Origin: Pseudomonas frederiksbergensis
Lineage (GTDB): Bacteria > Pseudomonadota > Gammaproteobacteria > Pseudomonadales > Pseudomonadaceae
Reading direction: 5' to 3'
Length of the DNA: 52,701 nucleotides
NCBI RefSeq assembly: GCF_000802155.2
Contig: NZ_JQGJ02000025.1
Location: 1 to 52,701, forward strand
Position numbers and translations under genes: made by a program. A model generated the notes under the pieces. The model saw only the letters and a list, made by a program, of their open reading frames with translations. It did not search any database and had not been told where the DNA came from. Shown piece by piece: positions 7,732 through 16,030 of this stretch (position 1 is the first letter of the stretch; every line of letters starts with the position of its first letter).

Positions 7732-7853
7732 CTGTGGCGAGGGAGCTTGCTCCCGCTGGGGGGCGAAGCCCTCCCCTATGATCTGCCTGATAAACCGCGA
7801 CCTCAGTGTTAGGGCGACTTCGTAGCCCAGCGGGAGCAAGCTCCCTCGCCACA
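7732..7853. repeat. REP pair in inverted orientation (REPIN)
   Basis: CTGTGGCGAGGGAGCTTGC and on to CTGGG at 7732-7760 is followed after ~65 bases by its reverse complement at 7826-7853. This is the typical two-REP inverted doublet of P. fluorescens. It lies inside the lipid operon between the small membrane protein and the acyltransferase, so the long hairpin could weaken read-through or protect upstream mRNA. Confidence 0.9.
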
Positions 7854-7909
7854 TTGTTTGCCTGCGATAGATGTCGCATAACTTCAAGCTTTCAGGACAA
7901 GGAATCCTC

Positions 7910-8530
7910 ATGTTCGAACCCGTGGTCGCCAACCTCATCACCTCCGCCGCGCGGATGGTCACCGGCGCGCGTAGCCTGTGGCTCGGCTGCGCGCCGACGC
8001 CGGTGCAGCGGATCTACTTCGCCAACCACAGCAGCCACGGTGACTTCGTGTTGCTCTGGGCCTCGCTGCCGCCAGCGCTGCGCAAGCTCACCCGTCCGGT
8101 CGCCGGGGCCGATTATTGGCAAACCAGCCCGATGCGCCGCTACATCATCAACCGGGTGTTCAACGGCGTGCTGGTGGATCGCGAGCGCAAGGATCCTTCC
8201 TGCAACCCATTGCAGCCGATGCTCGACGCGCTGGAAAACGGCGACTCGCTGATCATCTTCCCCGAGGGCACGCGCAATCCGGATGAAGGCCTGTTGCCGT
8301 TCAAGAGCGGGATCTACCACCTGATGAAAAGCCATCCCGAGGTGGAGGTGATCCCGGTGTGGATCGCCAACCTCAACCGCGTCATGCCCAAGGGCCGCGT
8401 GTTGCCCTTGCCGCTGCTGTGCACCACCAGTTTCGGCGCGCCGCTGTGCATCGAAGAAGGCGAAAGCAAAGAGCAATTTCTAGAACGCAGCCGCGCCGCG
8501 CTGCTGGCCCTGGCCCCGGAGCACGTCTGA
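7910..8530 (+). CDS. PlsC-like 1-acylglycerol-3-phosphate acyltransferase family protein
   Basis: The 206-residue protein carries the glycerolipid acyltransferase motifs: NHSSHGDF with the catalytic H40-x4-D45, and IIFPEGTRN (117-123) for phosphate binding. The family esterifies the sn-2 position of lysophosphatidic acid using acyl-ACP or acyl-CoA at the inner membrane. The ATG at 7910 is preferred because AAGGA lies just upstream. It is shorter than PlsC and has no obvious N-terminal membrane helix. In this operon it may prepare phosphatidic acid or a related lipid for the CdsA-like enzyme encoded one base downstream. Confidence 0.85.
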   Translation: MFEPVVANLITSAARMVTGARSLWLGCAPTPVQRIYFANHSSHGDFVLLWASLPPALRKLTRPVAGADYWQTSPMRRYIINRVFNGVLVDRERKDPSCNPLQPMLDALENGDSLIIFPEGTRNPDEGLLPFKSGIYHLMKSHPEVEVIPVWIANLNRVMPKGRVLPLPLLCTTSFGAPLCIEEGESKEQFLERSRAALLALAPEHV

Positions 8531-8531
8531 C

Positions 8532-9464
8532 ATGGATAGATATACCTTGATGTTGTTTGGCGGGATCGGCGCGATTCTGCTGCTGGCTTCGTTGATCGGT
8601 TTCATTCTCAAGCTGCGGACCAAAGGCGCGCCGAACTCGGTGATCGAGAACCTCAACGCGCGGATCAACGCCTGGTGGATCATGGTGCTGGTGATCGGTA
8701 TTGCGTTCTGGCTCGGCAACGCGGCGGTGATCCTGCTGTTCTACGCCGTGTCGTTCTATGCCTTGCGCGAATTCCTGACGCTGACCCCGACCCGGCGCAG
8801 TGACTACCCTGCCCTCGTGGCGGCGTTCTACCTGGCGCTGCCGCTGCAATACCTGCTGATCTACTACGACTGGTACGGCCTGTTCTCGATCTTCATTCCG
8901 GTGTACGTGTTCTTGCTGTTGCCGATCCTGGCGTCGCTGGGCGGCGACAGCACGCACTTCCTCGAGCGCGCTTCGAAAGTGCAGTGGGGGTTGATGATCG
9001 CGGTGTTCTGCATCTCCTTCGTGCCCGCCCTGCTGACGCTGGACATCGCTGGTTTTGAAGGGCGCAACCTGTTGCTGATCGCTTATCTGGTGATCGTGGT
9101 GCAGCTCTCGGATGTGTTGCAGTACGTCTGCGGCAAGCTGTTCGGCAAGCACAAGATCGCGCCGAACCTGTCACCGTCGAAGACGGTGGAAGGTTTTGTC
9201 GGCGGCATTTTCCTGGCCTCGCTGATCGGCGGCGCGCTGTGGTGGATCACACCGTTCAATCCGTGGCAGTCGTTCCTCATCGCCTTGCTGATTAACCTGC
9301 TGGGCTTTGCCGGTGGCATCGTCATGTCGGCGATCAAGCGCGACCGTGGCGTCAAGGACTGGGGCCACATGATCGAAGGCCACGGCGGCATGCTCGACCG
9401 GCTGGACTCGGTGTGCTTCGCCGCGCCGATCTTCTTTCACCTGGTTCGGTATTGGTGGACTTGA
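8532..9464 (+). CDS. ynbB: CDP-diglyceride synthase-like phosphatidate cytidylyltransferase (YnbB-like)
   Basis: The 310-residue multispanning protein has the SPSKTVEGFVGG segment and the CdsA signature near the C-terminus: SAIKRDRGVKDWG followed by HGGMLDRLDS. These are hallmarks of enzymes making CDP-diacylglycerol from CTP and phosphatidic acid in the inner membrane. It corresponds to E. coli YnbB. A housekeeping CdsA is expected elsewhere in the genome near the lpx genes, so this one probably serves the operon's own CDP-alcohol phosphotransferase. It is the last gene of the operon and is convergent with cyoD. Confidence 0.85.
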   Translation: MDRYTLMLFGGIGAILLLASLIGFILKLRTKGAPNSVIENLNARINAWWIMVLVIGIAFWLGNAAVILLFYAVSFYALREFLTLTPTRRSDYPALVAAFYLALPLQYLLIYYDWYGLFSIFIPVYVFLLLPILASLGGDSTHFLERASKVQWGLMIAVFCISFVPALLTLDIAGFEGRNLLLIAYLVIVVQLSDVLQYVCGKLFGKHKIAPNLSPSKTVEGFVGGIFLASLIGGALWWITPFNPWQSFLIALLINLLGFAGGIVMSAIKRDRGVKDWGHMIEGHGGMLDRLDSVCFAAPIFFHLVRYWWT

Positions 9465-9485
9465 GGTACTGACACACCGCTTACC

Positions 9486-9515
9486 TGTGGCAAGGGAGCA
9501 AATTTCCTCGCCACA
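9486..9515. repeat. single degenerate REP palindrome
   Basis: TGTGGCAAGGGAGCAAATTT followed by CCTCGCCACA forms an imperfect palindrome of the local REP family, between the convergent lipid operon and cyoD. Confidence 0.7.
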
Positions 9516-9535
9516 AAGGCGGTTCGCCGGACGAT

Positions 9536-9865
9536 TTAGTGCGCCAACATATTGTGGTGCACGCTGTACATGATCCACAGCGACAGCCCCACCAGCAGCG
9601 CAATCACCACCGCCGAGAACGCCAGCGCCGTCACGTTCCAGCGCTGCTGCGGCGAGAAATCCAGGTGCAGGAAGTAGATCAGGTGCACGACGATCTGGAT
9701 CACCGCAAAGATCGCCACGATCGCCGCCGTCATCGGCTTGGGCAATGTGGGATACATCACCAGGGCGAAGGGAATGACGGTGAGGATGACCGACAGAACG
9801 AACCCGGTGAGGTAGGATTTTGCGCTGCCATGGCTGGCATCGACGCTGCTCTGATGACTGCTCAT
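9536..9865 (-). CDS. cyoD: cytochrome o ubiquinol oxidase subunit IV
   Basis: The 109-residue protein has three membrane helices and the family segment VVHLIYFLHLDFSPQQRWN. It is the small assembly-supporting subunit of cytochrome bo quinol oxidase, the proton-pumping oxidase that passes electrons from ubiquinol to oxygen. The ATG at 9865 overlaps the cyoC stop (TAATG), which fixes the start. It is the last gene of the operon; the usual cyoE for haem O synthesis does not follow. Confidence 0.93.
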   Translation of the reverse strand: MSSHQSSVDASHGSAKSYLTGFVLSVILTVIPFALVMYPTLPKPMTAAIVAIFAVIQIVVHLIYFLHLDFSPQQRWNVTALAFSAVVIALLVGLSLWIMYSVHHNMLAH

Positions 9866-10479
9866 TACATCACTCCAAACAGATAGACCACGGTAAACAC
9901 GCAGATCCACACCACGTCGAGGAAGTGCCAGAACAGGCTCAGGCAGCCCATGCGGGTGGCGTTGACGGTGGTCAGGCCTTTGCGTTGGACCTGGAACATC
10001 ACGACCGCCATCCACAGCAGGCCGGTGGCGACGTGCAGGCCGTGAGTGCCCACCAACGTGAAGAAACCCGTGAGAAAGGCACTGCGGTTCGGGCCGTAGC
10101 CTTCGGCGATGAGCTTCTGGAACTCATGGATTTCCATGCCGATAAACGCCAGGCCGAGGACGAACGTCAGGCCGAGCCAGGCCAGCACCTTCTGCTTCTG
10201 GCCGGCACCCAGGGCGAGCATGGCGAAGCCGTAGGTAATGCTGCTGAACAGCAGGATGAAGGTTTCCGCGAGGACGTAGGGCAGCTCGAAAATGTCGGCG
10301 GCGCCAGGGCCACCGGCAACGCTTTGCCCAAGCACCGCATAGGTCGCGAACAGCGTTGCGAACAAAATGCAGTCGGTCATCAAGTAGATCCAGAACCCGA
10401 ACAGGGTCATGGAGCTGGCGTCCGAGTGCCCGTGTTCGGATTCCGGCGCAGTGGCGTTTGGCTGGACGAGATTGGACAT
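9865..10479 (-). CDS. cyoC: cytochrome o ubiquinol oxidase subunit III
   Basis: The 204-residue protein belongs to the oxidase subunit III family, with five membrane helices and conserved segments FGFWIYLMTDCILFATLFATY, given here only as its first residues FGFWIYLMTDC, plus VGTHGLHVATGLLWM and LFWHFLDVVWICVF. It is an integral part of the quinol oxidase complex. The start is the ATG at 10479, with GGAGGC a few bases upstream; the cyoB stop lies in that same ribosome site, so the two genes are coupled. Confidence 0.93.
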   Translation of the reverse strand: MSNLVQPNATAPESEHGHSDASSMTLFGFWIYLMTDCILFATLFATYAVLGQSVAGGPGAADIFELPYVLAETFILLFSSITYGFAMLALGAGQKQKVLAWLGLTFVLGLAFIGMEIHEFQKLIAEGYGPNRSAFLTGFFTLVGTHGLHVATGLLWMAVVMFQVQRKGLTTVNATRMGCLSLFWHFLDVVWICVFTVVYLFGVM

Positions 10480-10481
10480 GA

Positions 10482-12455
10482 TCAAGCCTCCGCCAACATC
10501 TTGATGCGCTGGTTTTCAATATGTGCCACCTCCTCGGCAGGCACGTAGTAATCGATGTCGTCATCGGCGCTGCGCCAGATCACCCCGCCGATGGTCGCCA
10601 CCAGCCCGACGATCGCCAGCCACCAGATATGCCACACCAGGGCAAAGCACATGATCAGGCTGAACAGGCTTATGACCAGCCCCATCGCGGTGTTGCGCGG
10701 CATGTGGATGGCTTGGAAATCCGCTTCGACGGCGGTCTTTTGGCCACGCTCCTTCATGCCCCAATAGGCGTCGATGCCCTCCACCACCGGTTGTTGGGCG
10801 AAGTTGTAGAACGGCGGTGGCGAGGCAGTGGACCATTCCAGCGTGCGACCGTCCCAGGGGTCGCCCGTCAGGTCGCGGTTCTGGTGACGCTGGCGGATGC
10901 TGAAGTAGATCTGCAGGATCTGGCAGACCACACCGCAAAGAATGATGCCCACGCCCAGCAACTCCGCCAGCAGCCACGGTTCCCATTCGGGCACGTTGAA
11001 GTGGTTCAAACGCCGGGTCATGCCCATGAAGCCAAGGAAGTACGACGGCATGAAGGCGAAGTAGAAGCCGATGATCCAGCACCAGAACGCCGCCCGGCCC
11101 AAGCGGTCGTGAAGTTTGAAACCAAAGGCCTTGGGAAACCAGTAGGTCAGGCCGCAGAGATAGCCGAACACGGCGCCGCCGATGATCACGTTATGGAAAT
11201 GGGCGATCAGAAACAGGCTGTTGTGCAGCAGGAAATCCGCGCCGGGCACCGCCAGCAAGACACCGGTCATGCCACCAATGCTGAACGTGACGATAAAGCC
11301 CACCGTCCACAGCATTGGCGTTTCAAAGCGCACCCGCCCGCGGTACATGGTGAACAGCCAGGTGAATATCTTCACCCCGGTGGGCACGGCGATGATCATG
11401 GTCATGATGCCGAAGAAGGCGTTGACGTTCGCCCCCGAGCCCATGGTGAAGAAGTGGTGCACCCAGACGATGAACGACAGGATGGTAATGACAATCGTCG
11501 CCCATACCAGCGAGTGATAGCCGAACAGGCGCTTGCGGCTGAAGGTCGACGCCACCTCGGAAAAGATCCCGAACGCCGGCAGGATCAGGATGTACACCTC
11601 CGGGTGGCCCCACGCCCAGATGAGGTTGACGTACATCATCGGGTTGCCGCCCAGCTCGTTGGTAAAGAAGTGCATGTCCAAGTAACGGTCGAGGCTGAGC
11701 ATGAACAGCGTCGCGGTAAGGATCGGAAACGACGCCAGGATCAGCACCGCCGTGCACAGCACCGTCCAGGTGAACACCGGCATGCGGAAAAGCGTCATGC
11801 CGGGTGTACGCATTTTCAGGATCGTGACGAAGAAATTCACCCCGGTGAGCAGCGTCCCGACCCCGGATATCTGCAATGACCAGATGTAATAGTCAACCCC
11901 GACCCCGGGGCTGTAGGAAAGCCCCGATAGCGGCGGATAAGCGACCCAACCGGTGCGGGCGAACTCACCGACCGCCAGGGAAATGTTCACCAACATCGCC
12001 CCGGCGACGAACAGCCAGAAACTCAATGCATTGAGGAACGGAAACGCCACGTCCCGGGCACCGATCTGCAAGGGCACGACGATGTTCATCAGCCCCACCA
12101 CCAATGGCATCGCCATGAAGAAGATCATGATCACGCCATGGGCGGTGAAGATCTGGTCATAGTGTTCCGGTGGCAGATAGCCGGGCGAACCGTCGGACGC
12201 CATCGCCTGTTGCGTGCGCATCATGATTGCGTCGGAAAAGCCACGCAGCAGCATCACCAGGCCGACGGCGATGTACATCACGCCGATGCGTTTGTGATCG
12301 ACCGAGGTAAACCACTCTTTCCACAGGTAGGTCCATTTGCGGTAGTAGGTGATGGCACCCATGCCGGCCAGGGCGATCAGCCCCACCACTGCAAGGGTCC
12401 ACATGATGATCGGCTCATCCGTCGGGATCGCCTCCAGCGTCAGTTTTCCAAACAT
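10482..12455 (-). CDS. cyoB: cytochrome o ubiquinol oxidase subunit I
   Basis: The 657-residue catalytic subunit holds low-spin haem b, the haem o3-CuB centre and the proton channels. Diagnostic segments are IFTAHGVIMIFFMAMP (haem ligand His), WAWGHPEVYILILPAFG (CuB His and cross-linked Tyr), IVWVHHFFTMG (two CuB His) and LIAHFHNVIIGG (haem ligands). Length and C-terminal extension match quinol rather than cytochrome c oxidases. It lies 3 bp after cyoA in the minus-strand cyoABCD operon. Because haem O is needed, a haem O synthase must be encoded elsewhere. Confidence 0.96.
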   Translation of the reverse strand: MFGKLTLEAIPTDEPIIMWTLAVVGLIALAGMGAITYYRKWTYLWKEWFTSVDHKRIGVMYIAVGLVMLLRGFSDAIMMRTQQAMASDGSPGYLPPEHYDQIFTAHGVIMIFFMAMPLVVGLMNIVVPLQIGARDVAFPFLNALSFWLFVAGAMLVNISLAVGEFARTGWVAYPPLSGLSYSPGVGVDYYIWSLQISGVGTLLTGVNFFVTILKMRTPGMTLFRMPVFTWTVLCTAVLILASFPILTATLFMLSLDRYLDMHFFTNELGGNPMMYVNLIWAWGHPEVYILILPAFGIFSEVASTFSRKRLFGYHSLVWATIVITILSFIVWVHHFFTMGSGANVNAFFGIMTMIIAVPTGVKIFTWLFTMYRGRVRFETPMLWTVGFIVTFSIGGMTGVLLAVPGADFLLHNSLFLIAHFHNVIIGGAVFGYLCGLTYWFPKAFGFKLHDRLGRAAFWCWIIGFYFAFMPSYFLGFMGMTRRLNHFNVPEWEPWLLAELLGVGIILCGVVCQILQIYFSIRQRHQNRDLTGDPWDGRTLEWSTASPPPFYNFAQQPVVEGIDAYWGMKERGQKTAVEADFQAIHMPRNTAMGLVISLFSLIMCFALVWHIWWLAIVGLVATIGGVIWRSADDDIDYYVPAEEVAHIENQRIKMLAEA

Positions 12456-12458
12456 TCC

Positions 12459-13391
12459 TTACTCCTGCGCTTTGCGTTGAGCCCCGACGGGTGAATCGAT
12501 GCTGCCCTGCATGTGCTCCATGCGATGCTCGACTTCACGGGAACGGTTCATGCCTTCGTATTTATCGATGATGCTCTGGAACAAGTCCGGCTGGACCGAG
12601 GCGTAGTGCTCCACCGGGTGCTTGACCGTGGGTCGGGCCAGTCGGGCGTAGCTGTCCTTATCCAACCGCCCTTGTCCTGCGCGCACGCTGGCAACCCACT
12701 TCTCGAAACCCGCCGCATCGGTGGCCAGGGTTTGGAAATGCATGTCGGAAAAGCCCGGGCCGTTGTAGTTGGCGGCGATGCCTCGGTATTGCCCGGCCTC
12801 GTTGGCGATCAGGTGCAGTTGAGTCTGCATGCCAGCCATGGCGTAGATCTGCCCGCCCAGCGCCGGAATGAAAAACGAGGTCATCGCGCCATCGGAGGTC
12901 ACGCGAAAGTTCACCGGTGTGTCCAAAGGCATTGCCAGCTCATTGACCGAAGCGATGCCCAGTTCCGGATAGATGAAGACCCATTTCCAGTCCGCAGCGA
13001 TGACCTGCACCACCAGCGGCTTTACGTCGGAATCCAGCGGCCGGTAAGGGTCCAGCGCATGGGTGGACTTCCAGGTGACCACGCCGAGAATGATGATGAT
13101 CACCAGCGGCACGCCCCAGACTACCGCTTCGATCTTGCGCGAATGCGCCCACTCCGGCGTGTACTTCGCCTTTGTGTTGGAAGCGCGGTATTTCACGGAA
13201 AAGACGAACGCCATGACGATGACCGGCACCACCACCAGCAACATCAACAATGTCGAGAGAATGATCAAGTTGCGTTGATCGACGCCGACCTGTCCCTTGG
13301 GATTGAACAACACCATGTCGCAACCACCGAGCAACAGCAGCCCGCCGACCAGCAACAACCTTGATAAGTAACAAGGCAGTCGAGTTCGCAT
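12459..13391 (-). CDS. cyoA: cytochrome o ubiquinol oxidase subunit II, lipoprotein
   Basis: The 310-residue protein has a lipoprotein signal ending LLLVGGLLLLGGC, two membrane helices and a periplasmic cupredoxin domain without the CuA ligands, as in quinol oxidases. Conserved pieces are IAADWKWVFIYPELGIASVN and a FFIPALGGQIYAMAGM segment. It supports the quinol-binding subunit I. It starts only 14 bp after the YdcH-like gene, so transcription may begin upstream of that gene. Confidence 0.95.
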   Translation of the reverse strand: MRTRLPCYLSRLLLVGGLLLLGGCDMVLFNPKGQVGVDQRNLIILSTLLMLLVVVPVIVMAFVFSVKYRASNTKAKYTPEWAHSRKIEAVVWGVPLVIIIILGVVTWKSTHALDPYRPLDSDVKPLVVQVIAADWKWVFIYPELGIASVNELAMPLDTPVNFRVTSDGAMTSFFIPALGGQIYAMAGMQTQLHLIANEAGQYRGIAANYNGPGFSDMHFQTLATDAAGFEKWVASVRAGQGRLDKDSYARLARPTVKHPVEHYASVQPDLFQSIIDKYEGMNRSREVEHRMEHMQGSIDSPVGAQRKAQE

Positions 13392-13405
13392 CTCTTACGC
13401 TTCGT

Positions 13406-13648
13406 TTATGGGTTGCTTGCCAGTTGCCGAGTGATCTTGTCTTTGATCGACAGGCGCTGTTCCTTGAGTTTGCGCAGGTCGTCATCCTCGACGTTGCCCG
13501 CTGAAATGGATTCGGCGGCCAATACTTGGTTATCCAGATCCATGTACTCATCCAGCAGGCGATCAAGTTCCGGATCCTGCTGGCGACGTTGTTGGACCGC
13601 CTCTTTACTGCAATTCAAATCCTGATAAAGATCATGAGAAGCAGGCAT
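13406..13648 (-). CDS. YdcH/DUF465 family small protein
   Basis: The 80-residue, highly charged helical protein carries the DUF465 pattern: LDRLLDEYMDLDNQV followed by DDDLRKLKEQRLSIKDKI. The family forms short helical hairpins of unknown function. A strong ribosome site AAGGAGA precedes the ATG. It is 14 bp upstream of cyoA in the same direction and may be the first gene of the oxidase transcript, which is unusual. Confidence 0.85.
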   Translation of the reverse strand: MPASHDLYQDLNCSKEAVQQRRQQDPELDRLLDEYMDLDNQVLAAESISAGNVEDDDLRKLKEQRLSIKDKITRQLASNP

Positions 13649-13754
13649 GGCCTTCTCCTTTTACAGTGTTGTTGGGGTACACGATTTTTAGAATTGGCCC
13701 CCTCGGCTAAGTTGAGAGAAACATCTGGAAACGGTGACGAACGGCATCGCGCAC

Positions 13755-13779
13755 AAAAAAAAGCCCACGAGACGTGGGC
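13755..13779 (-). terminator. rho-independent terminator of the metallo-hydrolase gene
   Basis: On the minus strand GCCCACG-TCT-CGTGGGC is followed by eight T. It lies 31 bp after the end of the metallo-hydrolase gene and separates it from the ydcH-cyo operon. Confidence 0.9.
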
Positions 13780-13809
13780 AAAGGGAAAGCGGTTATGTCG
13801 CAGGCCGAG

Positions 13810-14697
13810 TCAGGAGGATTGCTTACCTGCGGCCGAAGGCATCGCCGTGGAATCAACCCGGACCGTGCGTGATCGAAGCATTGCCTTCTCCCACTCCGTG
13901 GCATCGTGGCTGCAAAAGATTTCGACGTGCCCGTTTTGAACCCGCGCCAGTTCCCGCAGGCGATCCTGGTTGTGCATCCGTGCCGAACGGTAGGTGTCCA
14001 TCATGTATTGATAGAATTTCAGCCCCGGCGGACGGTGGCGCTCGGCTTGATGGACTTCATCGTGGAAGAAATAGGCATCGCCGGCATGCAGCAGCCAACC
14101 GTCGGGCGTGCGCACGGCAATGCCGGCGTGCCCGGCCGTATGGCCTTGGAGCGGCACCAGGAAAATGTCCTCTTCTTCGGCCCCGATGAGCGCGCGCACC
14201 GAGTCGAAACCGAACCAGGTGTCGCCGTCCGGGGCATAGAACTCCCAATTGTCGATGCCCTGCCACTGACGTGCCTGGAACCGCCGCCGGCTGATCCAAC
14301 TGTCGGCGGAGCGCGCCGCCGCCATTTCGTCGCGCATCACGTGAACCCGGGCCTGGGGAAAATCCTGGAGCCCACCGGCGTGATCGAAATCCAGATGGGT
14401 CAGGAGAATATGCCGAACGTCATTGGCATCGAAGCCTAGCCGCCGCACTTGTTCCAACGCGGTAAGGCGATGTTCGAACTTGATGTTGTTGAACGCCCGG
14501 AAAAATCGGCTCAACCGCTCGGGGGTCTGCACATCGCGCTGGCCAAAACCGGTGTCCACGAGGACCAGGCCGTTGCTGTCGGTTTCAATCAACAGGCAAT
14601 GGCACACCAGGCACGCCGTCAGTCCTCGACTGTAGCCATCGAACAACTTCCCGCCCACCGGGCACATGCAACCGCAGTTCAGGTGGTGGATATGCAT
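13810..14697 (-). CDS. MBL-fold metallo-hydrolase
   Basis: The 295-residue protein has the metallo-beta-lactamase fold motifs: LVDTGFG, the zinc-binding THLDFDHAGG (H-x-D-x-DH), LQGHTAGHAGIAV, HAGDAYFF and a late SHDATEWE His. These would bind a two-metal centre and hydrolyse an ester, lactone or similar bond. The layout resembles AHL-lactonase-like and other cytoplasmic MBL hydrolases, but the substrate cannot be told. AGGAGG lies 6 bases before the ATG. It is a single-gene unit ended by its own terminator. Confidence 0.85.
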   Translation of the reverse strand: MHIHHLNCGCMCPVGGKLFDGYSRGLTACLVCHCLLIETDSNGLVLVDTGFGQRDVQTPERLSRFFRAFNNIKFEHRLTALEQVRRLGFDANDVRHILLTHLDFDHAGGLQDFPQARVHVMRDEMAAARSADSWISRRRFQARQWQGIDNWEFYAPDGDTWFGFDSVRALIGAEEEDIFLVPLQGHTAGHAGIAVRTPDGWLLHAGDAYFFHDEVHQAERHRPPGLKFYQYMMDTYRSARMHNQDRLRELARVQNGHVEIFCSHDATEWEKAMLRSRTVRVDSTAMPSAAGKQSS

Positions 14698-14860
14698 GTG
14701 GGCCTCCTGTCACGAATGGCGCGTCGATTTCCGTTTTTTCATGAACTCTTTTGAAATCGACAGGAACGCGACAGGCGCAATTCCGCAAAGGCGACAGGCG
14801 GTGGCTATGTCCAGGCAAAGATGCCCTGGGTGGGAGCTTGCTCGCTGCCACGCAGGGGGA

Positions 14861-16018
14861 TCAATCGAGGATCAGGTGCGGCAGGAACCGACTGGAATCC
14901 TTGGTGATCAGGCTATTGTCTTCCCGCACCCCGATACCGGCGGCCTGGTCGCCGATGACCCAGGAACCGATCAGGGTGTAGCTGTCGCCAAAGCGTGGCA
15001 GTGGCGCGAACTCCTGGAGGATGAACGGCGCATCGGTATACGGGCCGTCCTCTTTGACGATCAAACCATCAGTAGTCTGCAGCTCGATATTGGCGCCTTC
15101 CCGGGAAAAGAACGGCTTGCGTACCCAGCCCTTGGGCACCGCTTTGCTCGTGTCGGTATCCAGGTGGGCGGCGAGCAGGTTCGGGTGGCCTTTGTTGAAC
15201 TCCCACAACAGCGGCAGGATGCCTTTGTTGGAGATGATCGACTTCCACGCCGGTTCGAAAAACTGCGTATCGCATTGGGCTATCGCAGCGCCAAACGGCT
15301 CGTGGAAAATGAACTCCCAGGCATGCAGCTTGAACAGGTGCGGAATCCAGCGCTCTTGCAGATCGACGAAACGTCCTTCACTGTTGAGGCCGATGTCTTC
15401 GATATCGATGTGCCGCGATTCGATGCCGACTTTTTCCGCGATCAGGCGCAAGTAATCCGTGGTGCCCTTGTCTTCCACCGAGCCTTTCATCGAGGCGAAA
15501 TAGAACGGCTCCTTGAGCTGCAACTGGGCAAAGGCCTGGTGCAGCTTGGTATCGATGCTGTTGAACTGGTCGGCATGGGCCGGCAGCACACCGCGCTCGA
15601 TGCATTGCTCCAGCCAGCCCCACTGGAACGCCGCCGCCTCGTAGAGGCTGGTCGGCGTGTCGTAGTTGAGCTCCAGCAATTTGGCGGGACCGCTGCCGTT
15701 GTAGGAGAAATCCATACGCCCATACAGGTGCGGGTGGCCTTCCAGCCATGACGTGCGAACCAGGTCGAAGAACGGCGCCGGAATACTCAGGCGCTCCAGC
15801 AATTCTTCGCTTTGGACAACGCGGGCCACGAGGTCCATGCACATCTCATGGATCTCGGTGGTCGGGTCTTCCAGGTCATCCTCGATTTGCTTGAGGGTGA
15901 ATTGGTAGTACGCGCTTTCGTCCCAATAGGGTTCGTCGTCGATGGTGTGGAACAGAAAGCCGAGCTGCTCGGCGGTCTGCTTCCAGTCAGGACGCTCTGC
16001 GCACTGGATCTTCTTCAT
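14861..16018 (-). CDS. yjfC: glutathionylspermidine synthase-like ATP-grasp protein (YjfC/YgiC type)
   Basis: The 385-residue protein corresponds to the synthetase half of glutathionylspermidine synthase, without the amidase half. Segments such as RTSWLEGHPHLYGRMDFSYN, LLELNYDTPTSLYEA, GWVRKPFFSREGANI and the C-terminal SWVIGDQAAGIGVREDN are those of the YjfC/YgiC family. The ATP-grasp fold predicts formation of an amide bond between a carboxylate and an amine; the actual substrates in this family are not established. It is the last gene of the minus-strand yjf operon, 12 bp after the DUF1190 lipoprotein. Confidence 0.9.
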   Translation of the reverse strand: MKKIQCAERPDWKQTAEQLGFLFHTIDDEPYWDESAYYQFTLKQIEDDLEDPTTEIHEMCMDLVARVVQSEELLERLSIPAPFFDLVRTSWLEGHPHLYGRMDFSYNGSGPAKLLELNYDTPTSLYEAAAFQWGWLEQCIERGVLPAHADQFNSIDTKLHQAFAQLQLKEPFYFASMKGSVEDKGTTDYLRLIAEKVGIESRHIDIEDIGLNSEGRFVDLQERWIPHLFKLHAWEFIFHEPFGAAIAQCDTQFFEPAWKSIISNKGILPLLWEFNKGHPNLLAAHLDTDTSKAVPKGWVRKPFFSREGANIELQTTDGLIVKEDGPYTDAPFILQEFAPLPRFGDSYTLIGSWVIGDQAAGIGVREDNSLITKDSSRFLPHLILD

Positions 16019-16030
16019 GACGCTGGTTCC

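Noticed and set aside
7732..7853. Repeated palindromes as a possible CRISPR array
   Set aside because: Only two inverted copies of a REP sequence, no regular direct repeats or spacers and no cas genes.
14821..14850. A degenerate REP after the yjf operon
   Set aside because: The arms match poorly, so it was not listed as a repeat.
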